Of a stretch of 64,000 nt of DNA, positions 54,891 through 63,924 are shown one piece after another. Where the stretch lies: contig NZ_HG003687.1 of the NCBI RefSeq assembly GCF_000312365.2, positions 171,815 to 235,814 on the forward strand, written 5' to 3'. Origin of the DNA: Anaerococcus provencensis (lineage in GTDB: Bacteria > Bacillota > Clostridia > Tissierellales > Peptoniphilaceae). Each line of letters begins with the position of its first letter. Position 1 is the stretch's first letter. Made by a program: the position numbers and the translations under genes. Under the pieces are notes generated by a model that saw only the letters and a list, made by a program, of their open reading frames with translations, was not told where the DNA came from and made no database searches.

Positions 54891-55520
54891 ATGATTAATA
54901 AAAAAGAATGGGATAGAATGATTGCTGGTAAGCTTTATCATCCTTATAGTGTAGGAGTTAATATCTTTGAGAAAGTTCACGTTGCCCAAAAGAAATTTAA
55001 TGAGTCGGAATATTGGCATGACAAGGCTGCATTTGAAGAATTGAAAAAATGTTTCAAAGAAGCTCCTGATGATATGGTGCTTACACCGCCAGTATACTTT
55101 GACCACGGAGATAAAATTTCCTTTGGAAAGCATTTTTATGCAAATACTGATTTGACTATACTAGATGAGAACTATGTGACTTTTGGAGATAATGTATTTC
55201 TTGCACCTCATGTTAGTATATACACCGCAGGTCATACAATCGATAAGGATGTTCGTAATAAAGATTTAGAATACGCCTTGCCAGTGACTATAGGTAATAA
55301 TGTTTGGATTTGTGGGAATGTAGTTATTAACCCTGGTGTTAGCATCGGGGATAATACAGTAATTGGTTCAGGATCTGTTGTAGTAAAAGATATACCAGGC
55401 AATGTAATTGCAGCCGGAAATCCATGTCGAGTTATAAGAGTGATTGATGATGAAGATAGGGAAAATTGGCATAAGCAGCTGGATGATTACTTAGAAGATG
55501 TGGGAAAAATTGATATATAA
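54891..55520 (+). CDS. Sugar O-acetyltransferase (maltose/galactoside type)
   Basis: 209 aa. Left-handed beta-helix acyltransferase: N-terminal Mac domain (EWDRMIAGKLYHPYS, about 5-60), then hexapeptide repeats with the catalytic His in YTAGHTID (about 115) and VTIGNNVWICGNVVINPGVSIGDNTVIGSGSVVVKDIPGNVIAAGNPCRVIR. Transfers acetyl from acetyl-CoA to a sugar hydroxyl; the exact sugar is not predictable. ATG with GGAGATAG upstream. Converges with the minus-strand surface gene. Confidence 0.9.
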   Translation: MINKKEWDRMIAGKLYHPYSVGVNIFEKVHVAQKKFNESEYWHDKAAFEELKKCFKEAPDDMVLTPPVYFDHGDKISFGKHFYANTDLTILDENYVTFGDNVFLAPHVSIYTAGHTIDKDVRNKDLEYALPVTIGNNVWICGNVVINPGVSIGDNTVIGSGSVVVKDIPGNVIAAGNPCRVIRVIDDEDRENWHKQLDDYLEDVGKIDI

Positions 55521-55531
55521 TAAATAAACCA

Positions 55532-55603
55532 TCAATTTGTATTAACAATACAAATTGAGCTTGTATCCTAGGAATTTATTTTGTCTAGGATTAAGCTCCA
55601 TTT
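55532..55603. terminator. Two back-to-back terminator hairpins between convergent genes
   Basis: A perfect 12-bp stem TCAATTTGTATT/AATACAAATTGA (55532-55558) overlaps the foot of a second stem GAGCTT..ATCCTAG / CTAGGAT.AAGCTC (55557-55598), followed by CATTTTTC. It serves the O-acetyltransferase gene and probably also the convergent minus-strand gene. Confidence 0.75.
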
Positions 55604-55668
55604 TTCATTTCAAATAACAAGGTGTTTATCAATTTCCCTTAGAAATTAAATTAAAAGTTTTATAAGAT

Positions 55669-57411
55669 TTAGTGTAGTTTATTATTTTCTTTACCATTTT
55701 TCTTAATTAAGTAATAGCCTATACTTGCAATTATTAAAATTATTACTATAGTTCCAAGTCCTTTAATACCGGTCTTTACATTAGTATGGGAAATCCTATT
55801 GTTTGATGAACTTGTAGGATAAGTGTACGTAAGAGGGTGATAAGAACTAGCATATACACTATTATTTACACTTTTAGAACTCGGATTTGAGCTTTGAGTA
55901 TATTCTGAATTTTTAAAATAATCATAGCTTTCTCCCACTTCTCCATTTCCATTCTTGTCAATCATAAATGGATAAATCCAATCACTTGATTTTACAGGTA
56001 TTTGGAATAGACCTGAAGCTTCGACTTCTTCCAATGTTAGAGGATACTTTCCATCAGTATTGATTTGATCAAGAATTTGTTTTTTATTCTCTGGCAAGTT
56101 TTCATATGCTGCTCTTGTTTTTTCTGTTAGATAGAATATTGAGTTATATGGCTTTGTTTGATTATTATCTTTCCCAGCAGATTCTTTGTCATTTGTACTA
56201 ATTATTTGTGGTTGCTTTGAATCGGTTTCATTTGTTGGGAAAATTTTATTTCTATCAGATTCATCAATAACGCCATCTTCATTTTTATCGTACATGAAAG
56301 GATATAGCCAATCTATTCCATTTGTAATAGGAAGTGTGTAATATGGAGATGCTTCTAGCTCTTCTATACTCAAAACCCCATCATTATCAGTATTCATAGA
56401 ATCTAATTCGCCTCTTTGCTCATCACTTAGATCTTCATAATACTTTCGTGTCCTATTTTTTATATAGAACATAGACTTATATTTGTATTTACTTATTTTA
56501 TCAGAATCTAATTCTTCGCTATCAGGACTTTGAGAAGTATCGGAGTCTTGATCATAAACACTATTATTTAAGTCGTCAATAAGGCTTCCATCATCATTTT
56601 GATTTTCATCAATAGTATTAGTCTCATCCGTGTTTTCTAGATTGTTATTTAAATCTAATTCATTTGCATCATCTTCAGGATTGTTTATTATGACCCTTAT
56701 TAATTCATCTCTATCGTCAAATTTAGTTTTTTTGAAAGTTTCAATTAAACCGTTATCTTCGTCCAAGGCATCTAAAAGGATTTTTGAATCAGAAATTATT
56801 CCGTCACTGTCTTCATCATCCACAAAAGGATACATCCAGTCGCTATATAGTACTAATACATGCATTTCATCTGAGTCTGGTAAAGCAGAAATCGATAAAG
56901 CTTCTTGGTTATCTCCATCCTTTTTATAACTGTCCAGGACTTCTCTTTTTTCGTCATCTAGCATTAAATAAGCAATTTTATATGAAGGATTATTAAAAAA
57001 AGTAGAATTCTGATTGATATTTTCTTTATCTAGATAATCTTCATTAGCAAGCTTTTCTATTATTTCTATATCTTTTTTTATATTAGTGTTAGAAAAAGAT
57101 ATCCAATCTAAATCATTTTTATCCAAAGCTCTGCTATTAAATGCTATAGCATTATCAAATAATATTTTTATTTCCTTAGAAGAATTAATATAATCTGTGC
57201 TATTTTTAATTTCTTCTATGTAACTTTCAAGACTTTCTCTTTCTTTAAGATTATTATCTAAAGAATCATTAGAAGAAAGAATTTGATTGCTATCTTCATT
57301 AATAGAGCTAATTGTAGCGCTAGAAGACTCTTCTTTACTAGCATAAGATGTTTTATTTACTAACATTATTTGCAGGATAAGTATTAGAAAAAAATATTTA
57401 TTAGCTTTCAT
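55669..57411 (-). CDS. EF-hand/dockerin-like surface protein with VKTGI anchor
   Basis: 580 aa. Signal peptide about 1-24 (YFFLILILQIMLVNKTSYA), helical N-terminal region, then three repeats combining a helical TR..YE.L....R..LD.INTD.D..LT.EE.EAS unit with a calcium-loop-like DWIYPFM.DKN.DG.I..SD unit (copies ending near residues 215, 390 and 500). The Asp/Asn-rich loops (DEDSDGIISDS, DKNEDGVIDES, DKNGNGEVGES) match EF-hand/thrombospondin-3-like calcium binding. A Ser/Thr-rich spacer leads to VKTGI, a TM and KKNGKENN, a sortase-like signal with Lys in place of Pro as in the 9740 pilin. ATG with AAGGTG upstream. Function unknown; probably cell-wall or membrane anchored. Confidence 0.75.
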   Translation of the reverse strand: MKANKYFFLILILQIMLVNKTSYASKEESSSATISSINEDSNQILSSNDSLDNNLKERESLESYIEEIKNSTDYINSSKEIKILFDNAIAFNSRALDKNDLDWISFSNTNIKKDIEIIEKLANEDYLDKENINQNSTFFNNPSYKIAYLMLDDEKREVLDSYKKDGDNQEALSISALPDSDEMHVLVLYSDWMYPFVDDEDSDGIISDSKILLDALDEDNGLIETFKKTKFDDRDELIRVIINNPEDDANELDLNNNLENTDETNTIDENQNDDGSLIDDLNNSVYDQDSDTSQSPDSEELDSDKISKYKYKSMFYIKNRTRKYYEDLSDEQRGELDSMNTDNDGVLSIEELEASPYYTLPITNGIDWLYPFMYDKNEDGVIDESDRNKIFPTNETDSKQPQIISTNDKESAGKDNNQTKPYNSIFYLTEKTRAAYENLPENKKQILDQINTDGKYPLTLEEVEASGLFQIPVKSSDWIYPFMIDKNGNGEVGESYDYFKNSEYTQSSNPSSKSVNNSVYASSYHPLTYTYPTSSSNNRISHTNVKTGIKGLGTIVIILIIASIGYYLIKKNGKENNKLH

Positions 57412-57436
57412 AATTCACCTTGTATCATTATAATAA

Positions 57437-58501
57437 TACTATACTGCTTTAAAATATAAGAGACTGGATATTGTCTTATATATTAGTGATAATATTTTAG
57501 ATAATGAATTTACTATAAAAATAAAGAGAGATATTAGAGCAATTTGTGAATTAAATAAAGGTTCTAGTGTTAAAATAGATCACTTCATAGAAGTTGTATC
57601 TCATAATTACGAAGTTAAAAGCATTAGGGAGTTTTATGAAATCTTACAATGGTTTATGAAACTGATCGATTATTTAACCCAATCTAAAAAAAGATTTTTA
57701 TACATCAAATTTTATCTAGAAGATGAATATAATAAATTTCAATCTAAATCTTTAGACAATGGAGACTATGAATATGAGTATCCATTATATTATGGGCAGT
57801 TTATATTTCCTCAAGTAGACGAGCAAGCACAAGAACCCAGATTTCATTCATTAAGGTTGAGTGATATAAAAGAAGATTTAGAAGCTATAATTTGTAATTG
57901 GTTTGAATATAAAGAAAAACTTAAACCATTAATCGATCTATATACTCAAAATTATATTCCTACCCTAGATATAGAAAGTATTCCTGTAAACCAAATTAAG
58001 ATGATGGAAAGAATTTACGATAACTTTTTCAATAGTTCACGAGAAATACAAAATTGCCATGCTCCAAATTTAGACAATGCTATTTTAGAAATTAAAGAAT
58101 ATCTAGATAAAAGTAACATAGATATTTCCATTAAAGAGGAAATCACTAATAGATTATGTAATGATAGGAAAAGTCGTCCTACTTTAAGAGAAAAACTAAC
58201 TGTTATTTTAGAGAATATACCTGATCAGTTAAAAAATATTTTTAATTTAGTTGATCAGAAATGGGAAGATGATGCAAGTTTCGAAAAAATCTTTGCTAAT
58301 AGGTTGAAAGATACAAGAAATTACCACACGCATGGTCCTAGTAAAAATAAGCATAGATCACGTCTAAGAACTTTCAATGAATTAAATAATTCTAGTATTG
58401 TTTTAAAATATGTAATTTATTATCACGTCATAAGCCAATTAGGAATAACAGATGATAAATTATTAAATTATCCATTCCTTAGAAGAAAAACATATTACTA
58501 G
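57437..58501 (+). pseudogene. ApeA-like HEPN defence protein, 5'-truncated
   Basis: The first ATG in frame is 57656 (281 aa), but the same frame is open and protein-like from 57437 (YKRLDIVLYISDNILDNEFTIKIKRDIRAICELNKGSS...IREFYEILQWF), with no start codon or ribosome site, so the N terminus has been lost. The C-terminal domain ends with ANRLKDTRNYHTHG (R.N..H/THG), the HEPN RNase motif of ApeA-like proteins, a single-gene anti-phage system. Full-length ApeA has an N-terminal domain missing here. The truncation abuts the divergent surface gene start (57411), suggesting that gene's insertion removed it. Probably non-functional, though a shorter product cannot be excluded. Confidence 0.6.
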
Positions 58502-58562
58502 TAGTAAGATGATTATCATTTAACCAAAATATTATAAAGTGAAGAGTTAATTAGGAGCAGTT

Positions 58563-59327
58563 ATGGACACTTGGTTTACAATAGAAAAGATAGATTACCA
58601 AACATTTGCATTAAGTGAATACAAACACTGGGAAGAGACTCATTGTTACTTATTATGTGGAGAAGATAAAGCACTTTTAATAGATACAGGACTCGGTATT
58701 TCAAATATTAAAGAAGTTGTAGAAGAATTAACAGATTTACCAGTTACAGTTTTTACTACACATATTCATTGGGACCACATTGGTGGCCATAGATATTTTG
58801 ATTGTATTGGTGTTCACAAAGAAGAAAAGGAATGGCTTTCAAAAAAGTTTCCTCTTCCATTAGAAGTTGTAAAAAAGCAATTAACAGAAAAATCACATAA
58901 TTTTCCTTGTGATTTTAATATTGATGACTATAAGATTTTCCAAGTAAAGCCACAAATAGTTTTTCAAGATGGCTATACATTTGATTTAGGCGGGAGAACT
59001 ATTGAGGTTATACATACACCGGGACATTCTCCTGGTCATTGTTGTTTTTATGAACATGAAAGAAAATATTTATACTCTGGAGATTTAATTTATAAAGGCT
59101 GTCTATACGCTTATTATCCTACAACTAATCCTAAATTATTTTATAAATCAATAAAAAAGATACAAAAATATGATATTAAAAGAGTTTTGCCTGGTCATCA
59201 TGATTTAAATATTTCAAGCTCGCTAACTAATGAGGTAGAGGCTGGTTTTAGATTATTAGAATCAAGAGGAGATTTGAAACACGGGAAGGGAATCTTCGAT
59301 TTTGGTAACTATCAAATTTGGCTTTAA
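58563..59327 (+). CDS. MBL-fold metallo-hydrolase
   Basis: 254 aa. Metallo-beta-lactamase fold with the metal-binding motif THIHWDHIGGH (H.H.DH, about 72-82), a further His in HTPGHSPGHCCFY (about 144), Asp in YSGDLIYKG (about 173) and His in VLPGHHDLN. Glyoxalase II-like hydrolases of this type cleave thioesters or related bonds; the substrate is unknown. ATG with GGAG upstream; monocistronic. Confidence 0.87.
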   Translation: MDTWFTIEKIDYQTFALSEYKHWEETHCYLLCGEDKALLIDTGLGISNIKEVVEELTDLPVTVFTTHIHWDHIGGHRYFDCIGVHKEEKEWLSKKFPLPLEVVKKQLTEKSHNFPCDFNIDDYKIFQVKPQIVFQDGYTFDLGGRTIEVIHTPGHSPGHCCFYEHERKYLYSGDLIYKGCLYAYYPTTNPKLFYKSIKKIQKYDIKRVLPGHHDLNISSSLTNEVEAGFRLLESRGDLKHGKGIFDFGNYQIWL

Positions 59328-59349
59328 TCTTTAAATTATATTAGATATA

Positions 59350-59385
59350 TTCCCACATACGAGGTTTTTTAAAAATATCAAATGT
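59350..59385. repeat. CCACATACGAGG-core repeat, second copy
   Basis: CCCACATACGAGGTTTTTTAAAAATATCAAAT matches 44455-44485 (CCACATACGAGG exact, flanks similar), about 14.9 kb apart and in the same orientation, each just 3' of a gene. Confidence 0.35.
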
Positions 59386-59493
59386 TATTAATACTTATTA
59401 CTCAATTCTGTAATATTGACGTCAATAAATTAAATAATTGTTATTTATTTGAATAAAAAGTAATTCAAGGTATGTGTTTTAAAAGTAAGTAGG

Positions 59494-59522
59494 CCTGTGC
59501 CAATATTGGTGCAGGCTATTTT
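59494..59522 (+). terminator. Weak terminator-like hairpin between MBL gene and ABC operon
   Basis: CCTGTGCCA/TGGTGCAGG with two G-U pairs, then CTATTTTATT. The remainder of the 59328-59645 gap is AT-rich; TTGATA at 59590 with an AT-rich -10 region about 17 bases on may be the operon promoter. Confidence 0.5.
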
Positions 59523-59645
59523 ATTGACCTTAGTTAATGTAGAATTTCCTTATAGTTAATAAAAATAAAATAAGTTTACTAATAGTTTCTTGATAGTTGA
59601 TTAAGTAAAATGATAAGATATTTACAAAATAAAGGAGGGTTAAAA

Positions 59646-59849
59646 ATGCCAGATATTATTAGAGAATACTTGCCGATACTCATACCTATTATTATTTTAG
59701 AAATTGGACTTATGATTTATTCTTTAAGACATGTTTTAAAACACGATAGATATAAATTTGGCAGTAGAACTATGTGGATTTTAATAGTTATTTTTATTCA
59801 AATTATTGGACCTATCTTATACTTAACAATAGGTAGGGAGGAAGAATAA
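59646..59849 (+). CDS. PLDc_N-domain membrane protein, YxlE-like
   Basis: 67 aa from ATG 59646 with AAAGGAGGG upstream; an upstream in-frame ATG has no ribosome site. Two TM helices (LPILIPIIILEIGLMIYSL; MWILIVIFIQIIGPILYLTIG) in the PLDc_N pattern seen in YxlE and in cardiolipin synthase N termini. In Bacillus, YxlE sits with the YxlFG ABC exporter, as here. The stop codon overlaps the next start (TAATG). Confidence 0.75.
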   Translation: MPDIIREYLPILIPIIILEIGLMIYSLRHVLKHDRYKFGSRTMWILIVIFIQIIGPILYLTIGREEE

Positions 59850-60763
59850 TGGAAGCACTAAAAATTGAAAATCTTCATAAATCTTTTGGAAAAAATACGA
59901 TTATTAATGAGTTATCCATGTCCATTCCTGAAAACACAATCTTTGGGTTTTTAGGCAAAAATGGTGCTGGAAAAACTACGACAATGAAAATGATTTTAGG
60001 ATTTTTGAAAAAGGATGAAGGTTCCATTGAAGTCTTTGGAGAAGAAGTAAGCTTTGGTCAGTCAAAAACCAATCGATTTATAGGGTATCTTCCAGATGTT
60101 CCTGAATTTTACGGTTATATGACAGCAAAGGAATATCTAAATTTATGTGGGTCTATAACTGGTCTTAGCAAAAATGAAATTAAAAACAAGAGCGTGGAAC
60201 TTTTAGAATTGGTGGGATTAAGAGATGTCAATAAAAGAATTAGTGGCTATTCTAGAGGTATGAAACAGCGCTTGGGTATTGCCCAAGCCTTGTTAAATAG
60301 TCCCAAATTATTAATATGTGATGAACCCACATCTGCCTTAGATCCACTAGGAAGAAAAGAGATATTAGACATCATACTAAAAATAAAAGACTTTACTACT
60401 GTCATTTTTTCCACACATATTTTATCGGATGTTGAAGCAATATGTGATCATGTTGTGGTGCTCGATAAAGGGAAAAATGTACTGGAAGGTTCAATAGATG
60501 AACTAAAAAATATAAAGAGGAAAAACACAATTAAAATCAGATTTAAGTCTGACAAAGAAGTAAAAACATTTAAGTCACTAGATAAATTTTCAAATCTGGT
60601 AACAAATGAAAAAGGAGATACTTTATACTTAACAGACGAAGAGAATCAACTAAAAGATATCGATATTTTATATGAGCTATATAAGTTAAACATATTTCCT
60701 ATAGAAATAAAAATAGAAGAACCTACATTAGAAAATATTTTTATGGAGGTGACGAAAGCATGA
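59849..60763 (+). CDS. ABC transporter ATP-binding protein, YxlF-like
   Basis: 304 aa. ATP hydrolysis subunit: Walker A GFLGKNGAGKTTTMKMIL (about 35-52), Q-loop GYLPDVPEFYG, signature YSRGMKQRLGIAQALL, Walker B LLICDEPTSALDP and the H-loop STHILSD. The C-terminal extension (about 215-304) is typical of the DrrA/YxlF-type exporters. Its start overlaps the stop of the PLDc_N gene and its stop overlaps the permease gene: one operon of yxlEFG type. The substrate is unknown, perhaps an antimicrobial peptide or toxic molecule. Confidence 0.92.
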   Translation: MEALKIENLHKSFGKNTIINELSMSIPENTIFGFLGKNGAGKTTTMKMILGFLKKDEGSIEVFGEEVSFGQSKTNRFIGYLPDVPEFYGYMTAKEYLNLCGSITGLSKNEIKNKSVELLELVGLRDVNKRISGYSRGMKQRLGIAQALLNSPKLLICDEPTSALDPLGRKEILDIILKIKDFTTVIFSTHILSDVEAICDHVVVLDKGKNVLEGSIDELKNIKRKNTIKIRFKSDKEVKTFKSLDKFSNLVTNEKGDTLYLTDEENQLKDIDILYELYKLNIFPIEIKIEEPTLENIFMEVTKA

Positions 60764-61527
60764 GGATATTTTTATCTCTATTAAAGAAAGAAGCTATTGA
60801 AGGTGCAAGGACTAAAAAAATGATTTCTACATTTATCCTGTTATTGTTCATCGGGTTAATAAGTCCTTTGACAGCGAAATTAACTCCCATGATACTTCAA
60901 TCCATAGCTACAGGAAATATAGATATTAACGTAGCAATACCATCAGAAATAGACTCTTGGACGCAATTTTTTAAAAACATTAGTCAAATAGGTATGTTTG
61001 GATTAGCCATTATCTTAAGTACACAAATGGTAAATGAATTTCAAAAGGGGACTTTGATTAATTTGTTATCTAAGGGACTGCCAAGGTATCAAGTCGTGCT
61101 ATCGAAGATTTTTTATAATTTTATTTTATGGTTTATTGCTTACTTTTGCTCATTTACACTAACTTATTTCTACACAAAGTACTTTTTCGGGATTTCATTT
61201 CCTATTAGAAATATACTTATGGCAGCCTTGCTTCCTTTTGTATTTGGATTATTTTTAATATCCTTAGAGATATTAGCTGGAGTGATTTCAGGAAATGTTA
61301 TAGGTACATTAATATTAATGACTGCTGGGATTGTGATTCAACTTATATTATCTATTCGAGATGAAATTGTTAAATACATGCCTATTGCATTGATAGGAAA
61401 GCCTGTGAACCTTATAAAAGGAATAGGATATGATGACTATTATGTACCGATTATTACAGGCGGTATTTTGATTATAATATGCATCGTGATTTCGATTGCT
61501 GTAATAAACAAAAAACAAATTAGTTAG
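60760..61527 (+). CDS. ABC transporter permease, YxlG-like
   Basis: 255 aa with six predicted TM helices (for example MISTFILLLFIGLISPL, QIGMFGLAIILSTQMV, FYNFILWFIAYFCSFTL, ILMAALLPFVFGLFLISL, VIGTLILMTAGIVIQLIL, PIITGGILIIICIVISIAV). ABC-2 type permease pairing with the ATPase. 4-base overlap with the ATPase gene and a short gap to the regulator. Confidence 0.88.
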   Translation: MRIFLSLLKKEAIEGARTKKMISTFILLLFIGLISPLTAKLTPMILQSIATGNIDINVAIPSEIDSWTQFFKNISQIGMFGLAIILSTQMVNEFQKGTLINLLSKGLPRYQVVLSKIFYNFILWFIAYFCSFTLTYFYTKYFFGISFPIRNILMAALLPFVFGLFLISLEILAGVISGNVIGTLILMTAGIVIQLILSIRDEIVKYMPIALIGKPVNLIKGIGYDDYYVPIITGGILIIICIVISIAVINKKQIS

Positions 61528-61540
61528 GGGGTAAAATATA

Positions 61541-62644
61541 ATGTTAAAAATTGGAGAAAATATTCTTCAGAAACGAAGAGAAAGAGGTATAACTCAGGAA
61601 GAATTAGCAGAATTCATGATGGTAACAAAGGCGTCAGTATCAAAATGGGAGACAGGGCAAAGTCATCCAGATATTTTACTTCTACCAAAACTTTCCACTT
61701 TTTTTAATATAAGTGTGGATGAATTAATAGGATATGACCCAGATTTATCTTCAACTCAAATTCAAAAATTTTATATAGACTTAGAGAATCGTGTCACTGA
61801 TACAGATATGGATAGTATCGTAGAAGATATAAAAATCAAAATAAAACAATACTATTCTTGCTTTGAACTTCTATACTACATGGCTTTATTTATTTTAAAT
61901 CATTGTGATTTAGCAACTGATACTGCCAAAAAAGAAGCATATCTTGAGTACGCAAATGATATTCTAAAAAGAGTGTGTGAGCATTCGAAAGATCATATAC
62001 TTCAAGATCAATCATTGAGCTTGAGAGCCGCTTGTCTGATTAGCTTAGGAAAATCAGAAGAGGCATTAAATATTTTGCCATCTTCGGACATGCTGTCTAT
62101 TTCAAAAGATTGTTTAGTGGCTTCAGCTTATTTAAAAACAAAGAAGGAAAATGAAGCAGATCAAAGACTACAAATAATGATTTATAAGAACATAACTGAT
62201 TTAATCACTCTTCTTATGATGAAGAGTAGTTTAAAAAATGACGATTGGGTTGAAACATTGGAAAGAGTAGAGGATTTAATAGAAACTTTTAATCTTACTG
62301 AAATAAATGTTTCTATAGTTTTAAACTTCTATTTATCCTTGGCAACTCATTACATTGCAGATAATAACCAAAAACTCGCTAGTCAATATGTAGAAAAATT
62401 ACTCAATCTATTAATAGAGAGCAAGGAAAAATCTTTTGAGATAAGAGGCGATGAGTATTTTAACCAAATAGATAAATGGATTGATGAAAATTTATTATTA
62501 TCAACAAATCCAAATAGAAGTGACTATATGATTGCTCGTTATTATATAGGAGTATTAATTAATAATGAGAGTTTTAAAGATATTATTACTAAAGAAAAAA
62601 TAAAGCTATTAGTTGATAAGGTTAAAGAAATCTATTCATTCTAA
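61541..62644 (+). CDS. XRE family regulator with C-terminal sensor region
   Basis: 367 aa. Helix-turn-helix of XRE type at about 5-60 (IGENILQKRRERGITQEELAEFMMVTKASVSKWETGQSHPDILLLPKLSTFF), then helical TPR-like repeats (about 100-360) that often bind peptides in RRNPP-type regulators. Follows the ABC exporter by 13 bases with AGGGGG before ATG, so it likely controls the exporter operon in response to a peptide or drug (inference). Confidence 0.85.
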   Translation: MLKIGENILQKRRERGITQEELAEFMMVTKASVSKWETGQSHPDILLLPKLSTFFNISVDELIGYDPDLSSTQIQKFYIDLENRVTDTDMDSIVEDIKIKIKQYYSCFELLYYMALFILNHCDLATDTAKKEAYLEYANDILKRVCEHSKDHILQDQSLSLRAACLISLGKSEEALNILPSSDMLSISKDCLVASAYLKTKKENEADQRLQIMIYKNITDLITLLMMKSSLKNDDWVETLERVEDLIETFNLTEINVSIVLNFYLSLATHYIADNNQKLASQYVEKLLNLLIESKEKSFEIRGDEYFNQIDKWIDENLLLSTNPNRSDYMIARYYIGVLINNESFKDIITKEKIKLLVDKVKEIYSF

Positions 62645-63004
62645 TTAAAACGCTATTGTAAAAATAAAAGCTTATAATTTTCATAAACTATAAACTTTTA
62701 TTGTTTTGTTTGTTTAAAATTAGGATATGAGCTGACGATAAGTTAATGAATATGGTTAAGTTATAAGTAGGTTCTATTTTATATTACTCTTTATTTACTA
62801 GCAATTTATACAGTTATTAACTGAAACTTGACTATTATATCTTTAATAAAATAAAGGTGATAAAAATAATAGTGGGTGATTTAAATCAGAGTGAAAGCTT
62901 TAAGAGTTATAAGAATTTTAAATATAATATTGACAAGTTATAAATACTATAATATTTGTATTAGCAATATCGGGTATAATTTAATAAATCCTTGTACAAT
63001 TTAA
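62645..63004. other. Gene-free gap before the AraC regulator
   Basis: About 360 AT-rich bases. A TTGACA (62930) and two TATAAT boxes (62948, 62975) are present, but spacing is not ideal, so the exact promoter is uncertain. No other structure recognised. Confidence 0.4.
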
Positions 63005-63022
63005 ATGAAAGGTGGTGGGAAT

Positions 63023-63871
63023 ATGGATATAATGAAATCTTTTAACTTAGCAATTGACTATATTGAAGATAACTTAACTGATGAACTTGATGAAAAAGAA
63101 ATAACACGAATAACAGGATATTCATTTCAAATGTTTTCAAGAATATTTTCAATCATATCAGGATACTCATTATCTGAATATATAAGGTTAAGAAAGATGA
63201 CAAATGCAGCAATTGAATTAAAAAATTTAGATAAAAGGATTATAGATATAGCAATAAAATATGGATATAATTCTCAAGATTCTTTTGCTTTAGCTTTTAA
63301 AAGTTTTCATAAGCTAACTCCAGGACAAGTAAAAAGAGGAGAAAAATATCAATATTTCCCAAGAATCTACTTTTCAATTTCGGTTCAAGGAGGCAATCAA
63401 ATGGATATTAAGATTGAGAAAAAGAAAGCATTTAAAGTAGCTGGTATTAAATCAGATGTAACTAAGAGTTCAAATTTCCCGAAAGTTTGGGATAGACTGG
63501 TTGAAAAAGTACCAAGAGAAAAATTTGAAGAGTTTGGTAGTGGTCAAATCTTTGGCGTAGGATATGACTATCTAATGGATGAAGAAGATTCATTTATATA
63601 TTTAGCTGGTTTTGATTTGACGGATGAGGTAAAAGCTAAGGAGTTAGGTTTAGATACACTCAGTATTCCTGAAAAAGAGTATGCTATTGTAAGCTTAGAA
63701 GGTCCTTTACCAAAATGCATTCACGAAGGATGGAAGTATATTATTTCATATTTCTTCCCAAAAGAAGGATATAGACATGATGAAAGTCCCGATTTTGAAG
63801 TATATGGGGATGGAGACCCTAACTCAGAGGATTATCAAATGGAATTATGGGTTCCGATTGTAAAAGAATAA
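63023..63871 (+). CDS. AraC family regulator with GyrI-like effector domain
   Basis: 282 aa from ATG 63023, with AAAGGTGGTGGG upstream (an ATG at 63005 lies inside that site and is not used). N-terminal AraC DNA-binding domain with two HTH units (AIDYIEDNLTDELDEKEITRITGYSFQMFSRIF... and ...DIAIKYGYNSQDSFALAFKSFHKLTPGQVKRG), then a GyrI-like small-molecule binding domain (about 125-282, MDIKIEKKKAFKVAGIKSDV ... DFEVYGDGDPNSEDYQMELWVPI). This is the Rob/SbmC-type layout of regulators that sense drugs or other amphiphiles. A terminator follows. Confidence 0.9.
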   Translation: MDIMKSFNLAIDYIEDNLTDELDEKEITRITGYSFQMFSRIFSIISGYSLSEYIRLRKMTNAAIELKNLDKRIIDIAIKYGYNSQDSFALAFKSFHKLTPGQVKRGEKYQYFPRIYFSISVQGGNQMDIKIEKKKAFKVAGIKSDVTKSSNFPKVWDRLVEKVPREKFEEFGSGQIFGVGYDYLMDEEDSFIYLAGFDLTDEVKAKELGLDTLSIPEKEYAIVSLEGPLPKCIHEGWKYIISYFFPKEGYRHDESPDFEVYGDGDPNSEDYQMELWVPIVKE

Positions 63872-63891
63872 GATAGTATAAATAGATTTGG

Positions 63892-63922
63892 AAGCATCTA
63901 TCAAAATGATAGGTGCTTTTTT
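63892..63922 (+). terminator. Terminator of the AraC gene
   Basis: AAGCATCTATC/GATAGGTGCTT stem (one G-U pair), loop AAAAT, six-T run. Confidence 0.88.
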
Positions 63923-63924
63923 GA

